A DNA stretch of 64,000 nt, from NCBI RefSeq assembly GCF_038784515.1, contig NZ_CP152376.1, forward strand, positions 3,906,001 to 3,970,000, given 5' to 3'. The notes under the pieces are model-generated. The model was not told the origin of the DNA and did not search any database. It was given only the letters and a program-made list of their open reading frames with translations. Below are positions 47,856 to 56,529 of this stretch, piece by piece (the stretch's first letter is position 1; every line of letters starts with the position of its first letter). The position numbers and the translations under genes are program-made. The stretch is from Rhodoferax sp. GW822-FHT02A01 (lineage in GTDB: Bacteria > Pseudomonadota > Gammaproteobacteria > Burkholderiales > Burkholderiaceae_C).

Positions 47856-48965
47856 ATGACAGCTTTACCAGCACGGTCGATATTCGACGGCACGGGCCTG
47901 CCTACGACTTCAGCAATGAAGACGGCAATGGGTCAACTTCGCGACTATCTCAATGAAATATTGGGTTCAACTGGCGGGGCACCAACCGCAATTACATCTA
48001 TCAACGGCGGCCCCCTTGCGGGCAGTCGGCTGAAGAACGGCAACAAGCTGGTAGCGCAGCGCGGCACATCTGCCACTGTGACAGCAGGAACTGCAGTGCC
48101 CACGGCAAGCACTGGGTACTACACAACCGACATGTTCTACGCCTATTGCACTGGTGCTAATGTCACGTTGGCTCAAGTGGCAGGATCGGACGCGACCCAC
48201 AAGCGCGATCAATTCACCGGGGCCGCATCGGTTACTGCCATCGGTCACGGTTACCGCCTGGATGCCGCAGAGTCAGCACACATGGCCGGTCAGACTTGTA
48301 CTTACTCCGTGGAACTGGCAAATAGCCTGCTGACCTCGGTCACTTGGACAGCATATTACGCATCCACAGCAGACGCATTCGGCACAATCGGAACGCCGAC
48401 TAAGACACAAATTGCAACAGGCACATTCACTGTCAATTCCACGGTTACCAAATACAGCATACAGATTGCTTTGCCTGCTGGTGCGACTACAGGTGTTGAA
48501 ATAGTCTTGACTGTTGGCGCACAGATTTCCGGGACTTGGACGATTGGGCGGGAAGACTTCAGGCCAGGTTCTGTTAGTCCGACTTACTTCGAAGTTCCTG
48601 ATTCGGCTCAGGAGTTGATTCGATGCCAACGATATTGCGAGAAATCCTACGGCGACGGCGTTGCCCCTGGCTCTGCATCGCAGGGCGGTGCCTTCCGAGG
48701 AGTTGCATTCAGTGGAGCCGATTTCTACAACAGCTCTGGCATAAATTTCAAAGTTAACAAAAGAGCGCCAGTAGCTTTCAGTTTCTGGTCGCCAGCTACT
48801 GGCAATCCAAATTTGTTTAGAGATGAAACAGCGGTTGGCGATATTGGGGTTCCGGCTGTACTAACAAATTCGACCACTGGCGCAACTCTGTACAACTCCA
48901 GTTCGCTGCTAACTGCTGGTCGCATGTATTCCGTTCAATGGTTGGCTCAGTGCCAGATTCCATGA
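47856..48965 (+). CDS. Tail fibre protein
   Basis: 369 aa. Low-complexity beta N-terminal part. The C-terminal block TYFEVPDSAQELIRCQRYCE and KSYGDGVAPG occurs in many fibre proteins of Burkholderiales phages. It overlaps the next small membrane gene by ATGA. It probably attaches to the J-like tip. Confidence 0.75.
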   Translation: MTALPARSIFDGTGLPTTSAMKTAMGQLRDYLNEILGSTGGAPTAITSINGGPLAGSRLKNGNKLVAQRGTSATVTAGTAVPTASTGYYTTDMFYAYCTGANVTLAQVAGSDATHKRDQFTGAASVTAIGHGYRLDAAESAHMAGQTCTYSVELANSLLTSVTWTAYYASTADAFGTIGTPTKTQIATGTFTVNSTVTKYSIQIALPAGATTGVEIVLTVGAQISGTWTIGREDFRPGSVSPTYFEVPDSAQELIRCQRYCEKSYGDGVAPGSASQGGAFRGVAFSGADFYNSSGINFKVNKRAPVAFSFWSPATGNPNLFRDETAVGDIGVPAVLTNSTTGATLYNSSSLLTAGRMYSVQWLAQCQIP

Positions 48966-49324
48966 CTTGGTGGCATTACCTCCTGCTGTTTTTCATTGGG
49001 CAGCCGCTGGCGCTGTTCATTGGCTACGCAGTGGGCATCCAGTACGAGAGCGAGACTTTGCCAGCGTGGCTTCGGTTCGTTTTCGAGGTGATTGTCTGCC
49101 TGGCGTTGATCATCGACTTCATTGCCAACATGACGGTGCTCTCAATCTACCTTTGGGAGTTGCCTCAAATCCACGATCGCCGCGAATGGACCTTCAGCAC
49201 CAGGCTGGAGCGGCTTTGCCTGGACACCACGACATGGCAGGGCCGCACTGCGCTGCAGGTCGCACTTCTACTCAACCGGATAGCACCGCCCGGTAAACCT
49301 CACATCAAAAACGCAGGGAGATAA
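48962..49324 (+). CDS. Two-helix membrane protein after fibre gene
   Basis: 120 aa from MTWWHYLLLFFIGQPLALFI. Two hydrophobic helices (residues 5-22 and 38-58) and a soluble C-terminus. In related prophages this place is taken by a small membrane protein of unknown role, possibly linked to lysis. Confidence 0.6.
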   Translation: MTWWHYLLLFFIGQPLALFIGYAVGIQYESETLPAWLRFVFEVIVCLALIIDFIANMTVLSIYLWELPQIHDRREWTFSTRLERLCLDTTTWQGRTALQVALLLNRIAPPGKPHIKNAGR

Positions 49325-49327
49325 CGC

Positions 49328-49597
49328 ATGGCAGAGCAAACCAGCAATTCGTGGCATCTGGACAAGAAAGTCCCCATCTCTTTGATAGCCGCCATCCTGT
49401 TTCAGTTCGCTGTGGCCCTACTTGCCTATGCCGACTTGAAGAAGGATGTCGAACTACTCAAGCAAGACGCGGGCTCCCTGCATGCCAGGGATGCCATGCA
49501 CGAAGACCAAATGAAAGAGGCTCTGCGGCTGATGCAAGAGCAGTACCAGCGGCTTGACTCAAAGCTGGACCGATTGATTGAAAGGAGCGGAAAGTGA
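49328..49597 (+). CDS. Holin candidate (one membrane helix plus coiled coil)
   Basis: 89 aa. One membrane helix (VPISLIAAILFQFAVALLAY, residues 15-34) and a coiled coil behind it. It stands directly before the endolysin with ATGA overlap, so a holin or antiholin role is likely. Confidence 0.6.
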   Translation: MAEQTSNSWHLDKKVPISLIAAILFQFAVALLAYADLKKDVELLKQDAGSLHARDAMHEDQMKEALRLMQEQYQRLDSKLDRLIERSGK

Positions 49598-50052
49598 CCC
49601 CTAACGAAAAAGCATTTCTTGACATGATCGCCCACAGCGAAATTGGCGCCGGCCTGCTCGCCGTGAGCGACAACGGCTACAACGTCCTGGTGGGGGCAAC
49701 GGCAGAAGCGCCACTGCTCTTCGACAGCTACGCGGATCATCCAAACATCCTGAACAAGGACTGCAACTCCACGGCCGCCGGGCGCTACCAACTCCTGCAC
49801 CGTTGGTGGCCTCCATATCGGGATCTGCTCAAGCTCCCCGACTTCGGGCCAGACTCCCAGGATGCGGTGGCCCTGCAGCAGATCCGCGAGTGCCATGCGT
49901 TGGACGAGATCAACGCTGGCCAGTTCGAGCAGGCGGTGCACCTGTGCGCACATATCTGGGCCAGCTTGCCAGGTGCCGGGTATGGCCAGCATGAAAACAA
50001 ACTGGCCGCTTTGCAGCAGGCATACACCGATGCGGGCGGGACACTGGCATGA
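49594..50052 (+). CDS. Endolysin, GH104 (lambda R-like) transglycosylase
   Basis: 152 aa. LDMIAHSEIG with catalytic Glu16, LFDSYADHPNI, NSTAAGRYQLLHRWW, LPDFGPDSQDAVALQQIREC and ASLPGAGYGQHENKL correspond to lambda R. It cleaves peptidoglycan glycan strands without hydrolysis. No signal peptide, so it needs a holin. Confidence 0.9.
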   Translation: MTPNEKAFLDMIAHSEIGAGLLAVSDNGYNVLVGATAEAPLLFDSYADHPNILNKDCNSTAAGRYQLLHRWWPPYRDLLKLPDFGPDSQDAVALQQIRECHALDEINAGQFEQAVHLCAHIWASLPGAGYGQHENKLAALQQAYTDAGGTLA

Positions 50053-50432
50053 AAGCAAAGCCTGTAAAGCTGGTCTACGGTGAGGGCTATTTTGATTGCT
50101 CTATCGAAGAGGCCACGCACGTCGAACTGAATTTCCCGGGTCCTGTCGGGCGCCTGTGGCTTCCGGTGATATTGCGTGGTACGCGCGATGGCACCCACTG
50201 CTGGACATGGAACGGCGACACCGAGAAGCCAACGCTGCGACCCAGCGTTTTGACAGAAGGCGTTTGGCGTATCACAGATGGTGAGTACGAAGAGCTCATG
50301 TCTGGCAAGTATGTGAAGCCTAGACCTTATCGCTGCCATACCTGGGTGAACGAAGGCCAAGCCCAATTCCTGGATGACTGCACGCACGAACTGCGCAGCC
50401 AGACCGTTGACATGCTGGAGGTCCCCCGATGA
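50049..50432 (+). CDS. DUF6527-type protein in lysis cassette
   Basis: 127 aa. WTWNGDTEKPTLRPSVL, YRCHTWVNEGQAQFLDDCTH matches the DUF6527 family found beside lysis genes of many phages. Coupled by ATGA on both sides. Function unknown. Confidence 0.7.
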   Translation: MKAKPVKLVYGEGYFDCSIEEATHVELNFPGPVGRLWLPVILRGTRDGTHCWTWNGDTEKPTLRPSVLTEGVWRITDGEYEELMSGKYVKPRPYRCHTWVNEGQAQFLDDCTHELRSQTVDMLEVPR

Positions 50433-50689
50433 CTTTCACCCGATTCTGGGACTGGATCGACTCCCGCGAGATTGACAAGCACGTCCTGAGCGCAGGTGTG
50501 TTCTGGGGCACGGTCAAGATCACTGAGTGGGCCATGGCGTTCGCAGCCGCGCACCCCGAAAAGTCCGGCATTGATGTGGGCGCCGTGATCGCCGCGGTGA
50601 CCGCTCCCTATTCATTGCTGCAGGCTGCATGCGTGAAGTTCTACTTTGACAACCGCAACCCACCGCCGATCAAGGAACCGCCACCATGA
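50429..50689 (+). CDS. Small membrane protein in lysis cassette (holin-like)
   Basis: 86 aa. Hydrophobic segments around residues 18-40 and 47-65 separated by a polar turn, ending in a Pro-rich tail. It is between DUF6527 and Rz, coupled on both sides. It may be the second holin or an antiholin. Confidence 0.6.
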   Translation: MTFTRFWDWIDSREIDKHVLSAGVFWGTVKITEWAMAFAAAHPEKSGIDVGAVIAAVTAPYSLLQAACVKFYFDNRNPPPIKEPPP

Positions 50690-51192
50690 ACCCCTACGCA
50701 ATCATTGCCGCCATCCTGGTGGCCATCGGCCTATTTGGTGCCGGTGAGTACGACGGTCAGAAGCGGGCACACACCACTGATGCACTGGAAATCCAGACCA
50801 TCAAGACAGAAGCCGCATCGAAGCTGGCCGTCGAAACCCAGAAAACTCGCAACGCTGAGCAGGCGCTGCAGGCCTTTACCAACGCCCAAAACCTCAAGGA
50901 TGCTGACCATGAAAAAACTGTCGCTGATCTGCATGATCAACTTCGCCGTGCTGCTGGGCCTTCTGGCCGGCTGCGCGACCCAAACGCCACCGGATGTGGG
51001 GCAGGTGGTGATAGCGCCACGGGTCAAGTTGCCAGCCCTTCCAACGATAGTCCAGCAGACGGAGCCGAAGCCGGCGGGCTACTTTCAACGCAGCTTACTG
51101 GACTACTTCAGCGGCTCCAGTCCGAAGCCGACACCATCAACGATGCCTACGCAAGCTGTCGCGCCCAAGGAATAGCTGACCGCTCCCCGTAA
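50686..51192 (+). CDS. i-spanin Rz
   Basis: 168 aa. N-terminal signal-anchor (AIIAAILVAIGLFGAGEY) and a periplasmic helical domain (KTEAASKLAVETQKTRNAEQ). An o-spanin gene is nested inside it in another frame. Together they join the two membranes in the last step of lysis. Confidence 0.85.
   Translation: MNPYAIIAAILVAIGLFGAGEYDGQKRAHTTDALEIQTIKTEAASKLAVETQKTRNAEQALQAFTNAQNLKDADHEKTVADLHDQLRRAAGPSGRLRDPNATGCGAGGDSATGQVASPSNDSPADGAEAGGLLSTQLTGLLQRLQSEADTINDAYASCRAQGIADRSP
50909..51175 (+). CDS. o-spanin Rz1 lipoprotein, nested in Rz
   Basis: 88 aa in the +1 frame inside Rz, from MKKLSLICMINFAVLLGLLA with lipobox LLAGC. The mature part is rich in Pro as typical for Rz1. The nested arrangement is that of lambda. 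Confidence 0.85.
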   Translation: MKKLSLICMINFAVLLGLLAGCATQTPPDVGQVVIAPRVKLPALPTIVQQTEPKPAGYFQRSLLDYFSGSSPKPTPSTMPTQAVAPKE

Positions 51193-51231
51193 CCAGCAGT
51201 TGTCTCCCGCGCTGAGATCACTCGCGCCCTC

Positions 51232-51267
51232 AAGCCCTCATCCCTTCGGGGGTGGGGGCTTTTTTGC
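51232..51267 (+). terminator. Terminator of the late operon
   Basis: A perfect 13-bp stem (51,232-51,244 with 51,249-51,261, two G-T pairs) capped by TTCG and followed by T's. It ends the 27-kb late transcript and faces the convergent P63C gene. Confidence 0.9.
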
Positions 51268-51281
51268 TTTTGGTGCGGCCG

Positions 51282-52289
51282 TTATCGATCCGATTGCTCC
51301 AAGTCCAAGAAGTAGGTTTGACCGAATCGCGGATGGATGCGATTTAACTTCCCGATGAAGTCTTGGTAATCCGAAGACAACTTCATTGCCGTAGTCACGG
51401 AAGCAAGATGCTCTTTAAGTCTAGGGTGGCCAACTTCAAGAGTAAGCCGACGATGCAAATGGGCCTTCTTTTCATCCTTGGCTGATTGCTTTTTCAGTTC
51501 CTCAAGCAGGCCCGGGGCCAGGCGTTCATAGACAATATCATTCGTCAAAACACCGAAATACTGAGGCCTGAACTTGGGGTTTTCGGGTGGATACGGCAAC
51601 CCACGCAGACGAAACATCTCCTCATAAAACTCAGGCGGAAAGGTGCGTACATACGGCTGCAACTCCTTGGCGACCCAAGTCTCAAGGATTTTTGCCAGAC
51701 TATCACGTGCCCGATCCTTTTGGTATCCAGTCGCCTCGTCAACCAATGCGATGATGCCGACTCGAGCAAAGCCGCGAATCAAGATTTCACACTGTTTGGC
51801 CAATCCATGCAATTTGGCTGGAAGTGTCCCCTTTGATCTTGACTCCAGCACGGCTTCGCAAAGATCTGCGAGCACCGTTGCTGGATAGCCGTGGGCCGCG
51901 CGTCCACCATGCTTAGGTTTGAATTCGATTGGCTTTTTTAAGAGCAATGCTTTTTCTGGATCGAGCAAGTCAGACGCCAATAGAGTATTTGCAAGCACCG
52001 TGAGTTGGTCGTCTCCTGACGTCGTTGAGCCTTTCGCCATCCCAAGCCCGGAAAGCAGCCCTCGCTGGGAAAGTACGCGCGTCTCATCTTCAAGAACGTA
52101 GCAGGGGATTTCAATATCCCCAAGCCGCAATGGCTTTTCTGCCGAGCCATGAGTGGCTTTGAGCAAAGATGCTTGCTCCTTCTTCGCCTTAATTGCGTTT
52201 TCAGAAATTTCTTTTCTGCGTTCCGGTGAAAGTTTAGAAGCGCGGGCAATTCCCCCTGCGGCTTTCCTATTTGGCTTGGTGGTGGGCAA
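51282..52289 (-). CDS. P63C-domain protein
   Basis: 335 aa from TTG at 52,289 with TGGAG 7 nt before; an earlier TTG at 52,331 is possible. Residues about 175-270 match the P63C domain (VDEATGYQKDRARDSLAKIL, FPPEFYEEMFRLRGLPY, FGVLTNDIVYERLAPGLLEE). P63C proteins are frequent in prophages and mobile elements and have no known function. It is convergent to the late operon, more AT-rich upstream, and has repeat sites before it, so it is probably an autonomous lysogeny-expressed gene. Confidence 0.75.
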   Translation of the reverse strand: MPTTKPNRKAAGGIARASKLSPERRKEISENAIKAKKEQASLLKATHGSAEKPLRLGDIEIPCYVLEDETRVLSQRGLLSGLGMAKGSTTSGDDQLTVLANTLLASDLLDPEKALLLKKPIEFKPKHGGRAAHGYPATVLADLCEAVLESRSKGTLPAKLHGLAKQCEILIRGFARVGIIALVDEATGYQKDRARDSLAKILETWVAKELQPYVRTFPPEFYEEMFRLRGLPYPPENPKFRPQYFGVLTNDIVYERLAPGLLEELKKQSAKDEKKAHLHRRLTLEVGHPRLKEHLASVTTAMKLSSDYQDFIGKLNRIHPRFGQTYFLDLEQSDR

Positions 52290-52321
52290 TTTGATGCTCC
52301 AGCAGTTTAGAAGCCTCAATG

Positions 52322-52371
52322 TTACTTGCAATATCTAATAATGCAAGCAAAAAACTAATATTTACTTGCAA
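52322..52371. repeat. Repeated TTACTTGCAA sites upstream of the P63C gene
   Basis: TTACTTGCAA at 52,322-52,331 and 52,362-52,371 (40 bp apart, same direction) with an inverted near-copy (TGCAAGCAA, 52,342-52,350) midway. The region is AT-rich and should contain the P63C promoter. The spacing on one helix face suggests a regulator binding site. Confidence 0.65.
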
Positions 52372-52391
52372 AAACCGTGGTGGAGAAAAGA

Positions 52392-52763
52392 CTATGCAAG
52401 ATCCTCCGGCGCCCTCGGGTCATCCGCCGGAATGTGCTCATGCTGCGGCCCCTGGCAGGGCACCAGCGGACCTTCTGGCCTATACACGCACCACCACACC
52501 TCAGTTGACCGTTGCTCGGCCTGGGAGTGGTCTGATACATACCCGCGCAGCAATATCCCGTCGGCGTCCATCTTCCGCAGCTCTGCTGTGCTCAGCTTCT
52601 CCTGTTCAATTCCACGCTCATCTAGAAGCACTGCCTCCTGCACAGGCATCCCAAATGGTCGCTTGAGCCTGTAGATTAGCCGCCCCACTCGCGCAGTGGC
52701 CATGGCATCCTGCTTGGACAGCCGGGCGCCTTTGCGTTTGAGGGTGTAGACGGTGAAAAACAC
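52392..52763 (-). CDS. Hypothetical phage protein near integrase
   Basis: 123 aa. Beta-rich middle (GRLIYRLKRPFGMPVQEAVL) and a C-terminal WWCVYRPEGPLVPC. It is between integrase and the P63C gene. Its first codons lie about 35 nt downstream of the integrase stop. No family recognised; it might be an excisionase only by position, but it lacks a clear winged helix. Confidence 0.5.
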   Translation of the reverse strand: MFFTVYTLKRKGARLSKQDAMATARVGRLIYRLKRPFGMPVQEAVLLDERGIEQEKLSTAELRKMDADGILLRGYVSDHSQAEQRSTEVWWCVYRPEGPLVPCQGPQHEHIPADDPRAPEDLA

Positions 52764-52796
52764 TGTGTAAGCATACAGTAATCATGCTCCAATTGC

Positions 52797-53837
52797 CTAC
52801 GCCAGCTCGACCATCCGCTTAACCACGTCCGTGGGCTTGAGGTGGGTGTATCGCTTGAGTGTTGCCCACGACTTGTGCCCCGAAATCATGGCGACCTGGG
52901 GAATGTCCAAGCCCTTCTCAAACAAACGGCTGATGCCCTCGTGGCGCAAGTCGTGCAAATGCAAGTCCTCAATCCCCAGCATGTCGGCAGCCCTGGCCAT
53001 TGCCGAACTGACAGAATTTGGGGTGTAGGGCAGTATGTAACCGGCCTTGGCCCTTGGCAGCTTGGAGATGATGGCTCTGGCCTCTGGGGGAATGGGAACA
53101 ATCTCATTCCTGATTTGGGTAGGGTCTTTGGTGTCCAGCAGCTTGACCGTCTCGCGGTCGTAGTTCTCCCAGAGCATCCCGCTGATGACTTCACCTCGGC
53201 GGCGGGGTAGGGCGATCAACAGGTTCATGATCAGCCGCAGCGGAATCATTGTCCCGCCCAGCCCTTCATGCCATTTGCAGATGGCGTCCACTTCGTCATC
53301 GGTCACGCGCCGGTCTCGTTGCATGGAGTTTGCGCACAGACCGCGCTTAGTGAGGTGTTCCACGGCATCCGCGACCTCCTGTACGTCAACCTTGACCTTG
53401 AGTTCTACCCGTGCGGTAGAGTAGACCGTCCGCAGATTCATTAGAGCATGGCGCACTGTGGCGGGGCTTCTTCCTGACTTTCCTCCAATCGCATACTCCT
53501 TGGCCCACTCCACGATATCACCAGCCTGTATCTTGAGAAGGTCCTTCTCGCCCAGCCCATGGTCTTTTAGGCAGTCGAGGGTATGGGTAACCCCCCGAAT
53601 GTCGCGCCCATCCTTGAGCATCGATTCCCGGTGGTGCTCAATAGCCTGTGATACCGTGAGCACTGGCTCGTCCGGCTTGATCTTCCCCTTCTGGAAATCA
53701 TCCTCCAGCTTGTCTCCCCACATCCTGGCTTGACGCTCGGTGTCAAAGGTAGCCGAGTTTTCGTACACAATGGCCCCATCCCTTTTGATGCGTACCTGTG
53801 CCTGGTAACGTTTACCTCTACGTCGGATGGTGGGCAT
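52797..53837 (-). CDS. int: Tyrosine integrase
   Basis: 346 aa from MPTIRRRGKRYQAQVR, with AGGAG before this ATG; an upstream ATG would add 16 atypical residues. AP2-like arm-binding N-terminus (residues 1-50), core-binding domain (60-160), catalytic residues Arg in PRRRGEV (about 214), HDLR (295-298), His in GHKSW (321) and nucleophile Tyr330 in LKRYTHL. It catalyses prophage insertion and excision. Confidence 0.95.
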   Translation of the reverse strand: MPTIRRRGKRYQAQVRIKRDGAIVYENSATFDTERQARMWGDKLEDDFQKGKIKPDEPVLTVSQAIEHHRESMLKDGRDIRGVTHTLDCLKDHGLGEKDLLKIQAGDIVEWAKEYAIGGKSGRSPATVRHALMNLRTVYSTARVELKVKVDVQEVADAVEHLTKRGLCANSMQRDRRVTDDEVDAICKWHEGLGGTMIPLRLIMNLLIALPRRRGEVISGMLWENYDRETVKLLDTKDPTQIRNEIVPIPPEARAIISKLPRAKAGYILPYTPNSVSSAMARAADMLGIEDLHLHDLRHEGISRLFEKGLDIPQVAMISGHKSWATLKRYTHLKPTDVVKRMVELA

Positions 53838-53850
53838 GTGAACTCCTGCG

Positions 53851-53887
53851 GTGTGACAGGAATTATTGTCACACCGTTTTGTCACAC
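53851..53887. repeat. Octamer repeats TGTCACAC upstream of int
   Basis: GTGTGACA (53,851-53,858, inverted) and TGTCACAC at 53,867-53,874 and 53,880-53,887. Two are 13 bp apart in direct order. They sit just upstream of the integrase start and near the prophage end, so they may be integrase arm-type sites or an int operator. The core attachment sequence was not identified. Confidence 0.6.
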
Positions 53888-53996
53888 TGGAGTGATGCTT
53901 AAAGGTGTCGAGTGCAACCCAATGAAAGCAGAAAAATGCACTGCAGCCCGCATGGAATGGTAAATCAGCGCAAAACGTGCTGAATGCTTATACAGT

Positions 53997-54785
53997 ATGG
54001 AACAGATTATAAGTTTGGTTGACTGGTTGCAGACTCCAGCTGGGCAGTACCTGCTGGCGTGGGAAAGGGCACAGGTGAACGCTGCTGTCGCCGACATTTT
54101 TGGCTACCACGCATTGCAGCTTGGCCTGCCGCAACTCGATGGACTGCATACTAACCGCATGCCGCATCAGTGGCTTGCACTCGACTCTTTGAGCCGATTG
54201 CACGAGGGGGCAACACGCCCGGTGGCATTGCGCACGGATTTTTCGGCTTTGCCCTTTCCGTCCAGCAGCCTGGACCTGGTGGTATTGCCCCATACGCTGG
54301 AATTCAGCGCAGAGCCACACGCCACACTGCGTGAAGTGGAGCGCGTGCTGGTGCCCGAGGGACGTGTGGTGATCTTCGGCATGAATCCCTTCAGCCTGTG
54401 GGGCTTCAAGCAGACGCGTGGTCACATCTGCAGAAGGCTGGGTGGCGGCAGCCTGTTTTTGCCGAAGGACGGAGAGTTCATTGGCTATTGGCGCCTGCGT
54501 GACTGGCTGCGGCTGCTGAGTTTTGAAGTGGAGCAGGGTGAGTTCGGTTGTTACCGGCCAGCCTTTCGCAGCGAGAAATGGCTGAATCGTTTTGAGTGGA
54601 TGGACCGCGCTGGCGCTCGCTGGTGGCCCATACTCGGGGCCGCGTATTTTCTGGTTGCCGTCAAACGCGTGCGTGGCATGCGTTTGCTGGGCCCGGCTTG
54701 GAAAGCACAACCGGCACGCGCTGCCAAACCTGTATCGGCTGCCCGCAGCCTGAGCGACTATTCCAAAGTGGAGAAACTGGATTGA
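53997..54785 (+). CDS. SAM-dependent methyltransferase (chromosomal)
   Basis: 262 aa, class I methyltransferase with a degenerate motif [21 protein letters not shown] and [20 protein letters not shown] are the typical motifs of Methyltransf_11. The protein type lies upstream of rnhA in many beta- and gamma-proteobacteria (YafS-like). Substrate unknown. Its stop overlaps the rnhA TTG. Confidence 0.8.
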   Translation: MEQIISLVDWLQTPAGQYLLAWERAQVNAAVADIFGYHALQLGLPQLDGLHTNRMPHQWLALDSLSRLHEGATRPVALRTDFSALPFPSSSLDLVVLPHTLEFSAEPHATLREVERVLVPEGRVVIFGMNPFSLWGFKQTRGHICRRLGGGSLFLPKDGEFIGYWRLRDWLRLLSFEVEQGEFGCYRPAFRSEKWLNRFEWMDRAGARWWPILGAAYFLVAVKRVRGMRLLGPAWKAQPARAAKPVSAARSLSDYSKVEKLD

Positions 54786-55234
54786 CTGATGTTGTGATTT
54801 ATACCGACGGGGCCTGCAAGGGTAACCCCGGCCCTGGCGGCTGGGGCGTGTTGTTGCGTTCGCCCGATGGTTCCGAAAAGGAGTTGTTTGGCGGTGAGTT
54901 GGGTACCACCAACAACCGCATGGAAATGACCGCCGTGATTGAGGCGCTGGCCGCCCTCAAGCGGCCCTGCGCAGTGGTCTTGCATCTGGACAGCCAGTAT
55001 GTGCTCAAGGGCATTACCGAATGGCTTGCCGGCTGGAAAGCCAAAGGCTGGAAGACCGCCGCCAAGCAGCCGGTGAAAAATGTGGACCTCTGGCAGCGTC
55101 TGGACGCGCTGGTGTCCACCAGCGGTCACACGATTGACTGGCGCTGGGTCAAGGGGCATGCCGGAGACCCCGGCAACGAGCGGGCCGACGCCTTGGCCAA
55201 CAAAGGCGTGGAAAAAGCGCTGGCACAGCGCTAG
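54782..55234 (+). CDS. rnhA: Ribonuclease HI
   Basis: 150 aa from TTG at 54,782 (TTGA overlap, GGAG before it). The four catalytic acids are visible in [34 protein letters not shown] and GNERADALA. It removes RNA from RNA-DNA hybrids. First host gene with full certainty next to the prophage. Confidence 0.95.
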   Translation: MTDVVIYTDGACKGNPGPGGWGVLLRSPDGSEKELFGGELGTTNNRMEMTAVIEALAALKRPCAVVLHLDSQYVLKGITEWLAGWKAKGWKTAAKQPVKNVDLWQRLDALVSTSGHTIDWRWVKGHAGDPGNERADALANKGVEKALAQR

Positions 55235-55251
55235 GCCACGTCCCCGATGTC

Positions 55252-56529
55252 CTAGATCAGCCCGTCAAACATCAGGACATCCACCTCTTCGCCCACGGCC
55301 ACATTGCCCTGGTCGTGGTGCAGGACCAGCAGGCCGTTGGCCACTACCATAGAGCTCAAGACACCTGAGCCTTGCTGGCCCGTGGTCTTCACTTGCAGGC
55401 TGCCGTCCGGAGCGGTCTGGACTATGGCGCGCTGGTATTCGGTGCGTCCGGGCTTTTTGCGAATCGCCTCTGCGCTGCGTGCCTTCAGCGGAAGGGGGGC
55501 TTCGACCTGTGCACCCATCATCTGCAGCAGCGCAGGGCGAACAAAGGCCAAGAAGGTCACCATCACGGCCACCGGGTTGCCGGGCAGGCCAAACAGGATG
55601 GCCGGGCCGATGCGCCCCACCGCCATCGGGCGACCAGGGCGCATGGCAATTTTCCAGAAGGCAACACCGCCTTCGCCGCCGGCCATCTTGCGCATCACGG
55701 CTTTGGTGTGGTCGGCCTCGCCAACGCTCACTCCCCCACTGGTGATGATGGCGTCTGCCTGCGCAGCTGCTTGAGCGAAGGCTGCTTCCAATGCGGCGGG
55801 GTCGTCCCGCACCACACCCATGTCCAAAACCTCGACGCCCATGCGCGTGAGCAGACCGAACAGGGTATAGCGGTTGCTGTCATACACCGCTCCTGCACGC
55901 GGCACATCACCCAGGCTGAGAACTTCATCCCCGGTGGAGAAGAAGGCCACGCGCAGCTTGCGGCGCACCTCGACGGTGGGAAGCCCCAAGCTGGCCAGCA
56001 GGCCCAGTGCCGCGGGGCCAATGGTGCTGCCCGCCAACAGTGCGGGCTTGCCCTTGCACAGGTCTTCTCCTTTGAAGCGGCGGTTGTCGCCTGGCTGCAA
56101 TGCGTTGGCAGGAATGGTGATGTGATCGCCATCCACCTGCACCAGCTCCTGCGGCACGACCGTGTCCAGACCCGCGGGCATGACCGCGCCGGTCATGATC
56201 TTCAGGCATTGATGCGCTGTCAGCTCTCCGGTCCAGGCCTTGCCTGCCAAAGCGGTGCCAGCAATCTGCAGTTTGAGCGGCTGGCCGGGTTGCAGCAACG
56301 CGCCGCGCAGGGCAAAGCCATCCATGGCAGAGTTGTCATGGGCGGGTACATCGATGGGCGAGATGACGTCAGCGGCCAGCACGCGGCCCAGGGCGGACAT
56401 GAGAGCCACAAGCTCGGTCTGCGCCACGGGTGTGACCAGCGTCTGCAGGAACTGCACGGCCTTGTCGGCACGCAAGGCTTGCGGGTCGTAGCCCTGCAGG
56501 CTGGCAGCGACTTGTTCCAGGGTCTTCAT
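55252..56529 (-). CDS. moeA: Molybdopterin molybdenumtransferase
   Basis: 425 aa. SPIDVPAHDNSAMDGFALRG, ITSGGVSVGEADHTK and LFGLPGNPVAVMV are standard MoeA motifs. It inserts molybdate into adenylylated molybdopterin. Overlaps mobA by ATGA in a mob/moa operon. Confidence 0.95.
   Translation of the reverse strand: MKTLEQVAASLQGYDPQALRADKAVQFLQTLVTPVAQTELVALMSALGRVLAADVISPIDVPAHDNSAMDGFALRGALLQPGQPLKLQIAGTALAGKAWTGELTAHQCLKIMTGAVMPAGLDTVVPQELVQVDGDHITIPANALQPGDNRRFKGEDLCKGKPALLAGSTIGPAALGLLASLGLPTVEVRRKLRVAFFSTGDEVLSLGDVPRAGAVYDSNRYTLFGLLTRMGVEVLDMGVVRDDPAALEAAFAQAAAQADAIITSGGVSVGEADHTKAVMRKMAGGEGGVAFWKIAMRPGRPMAVGRIGPAILFGLPGNPVAVMVTFLAFVRPALLQMMGAQVEAPLPLKARSAEAIRKKPGRTEYQRAIVQTAPDGSLQVKTTGQQGSGVLSSMVVANGLLVLHHDQGNVAVGEEVDVLMFDGLI

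Larger units (their letters stand above)
1..53900. mobile_element. Siphovirus-type prophage (left end outside window)
   Basis: A complete lambdoid-style gene order is visible: leftward recombination operon, repressor/Cro switch, replication genes, terminase, HK97-type head genes, long-tail genes, lysis cassette and a tyrosine integrase at the right border. Genes right of about 53,990 are ordinary chromosomal genes. The leftmost gene is still phage-like and runs off the window, so the left attachment site is not here. The right boundary is placed only approximately, between the integrase start and the methyltransferase gene; no att core could be defined without the other end. Confidence 0.93.
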
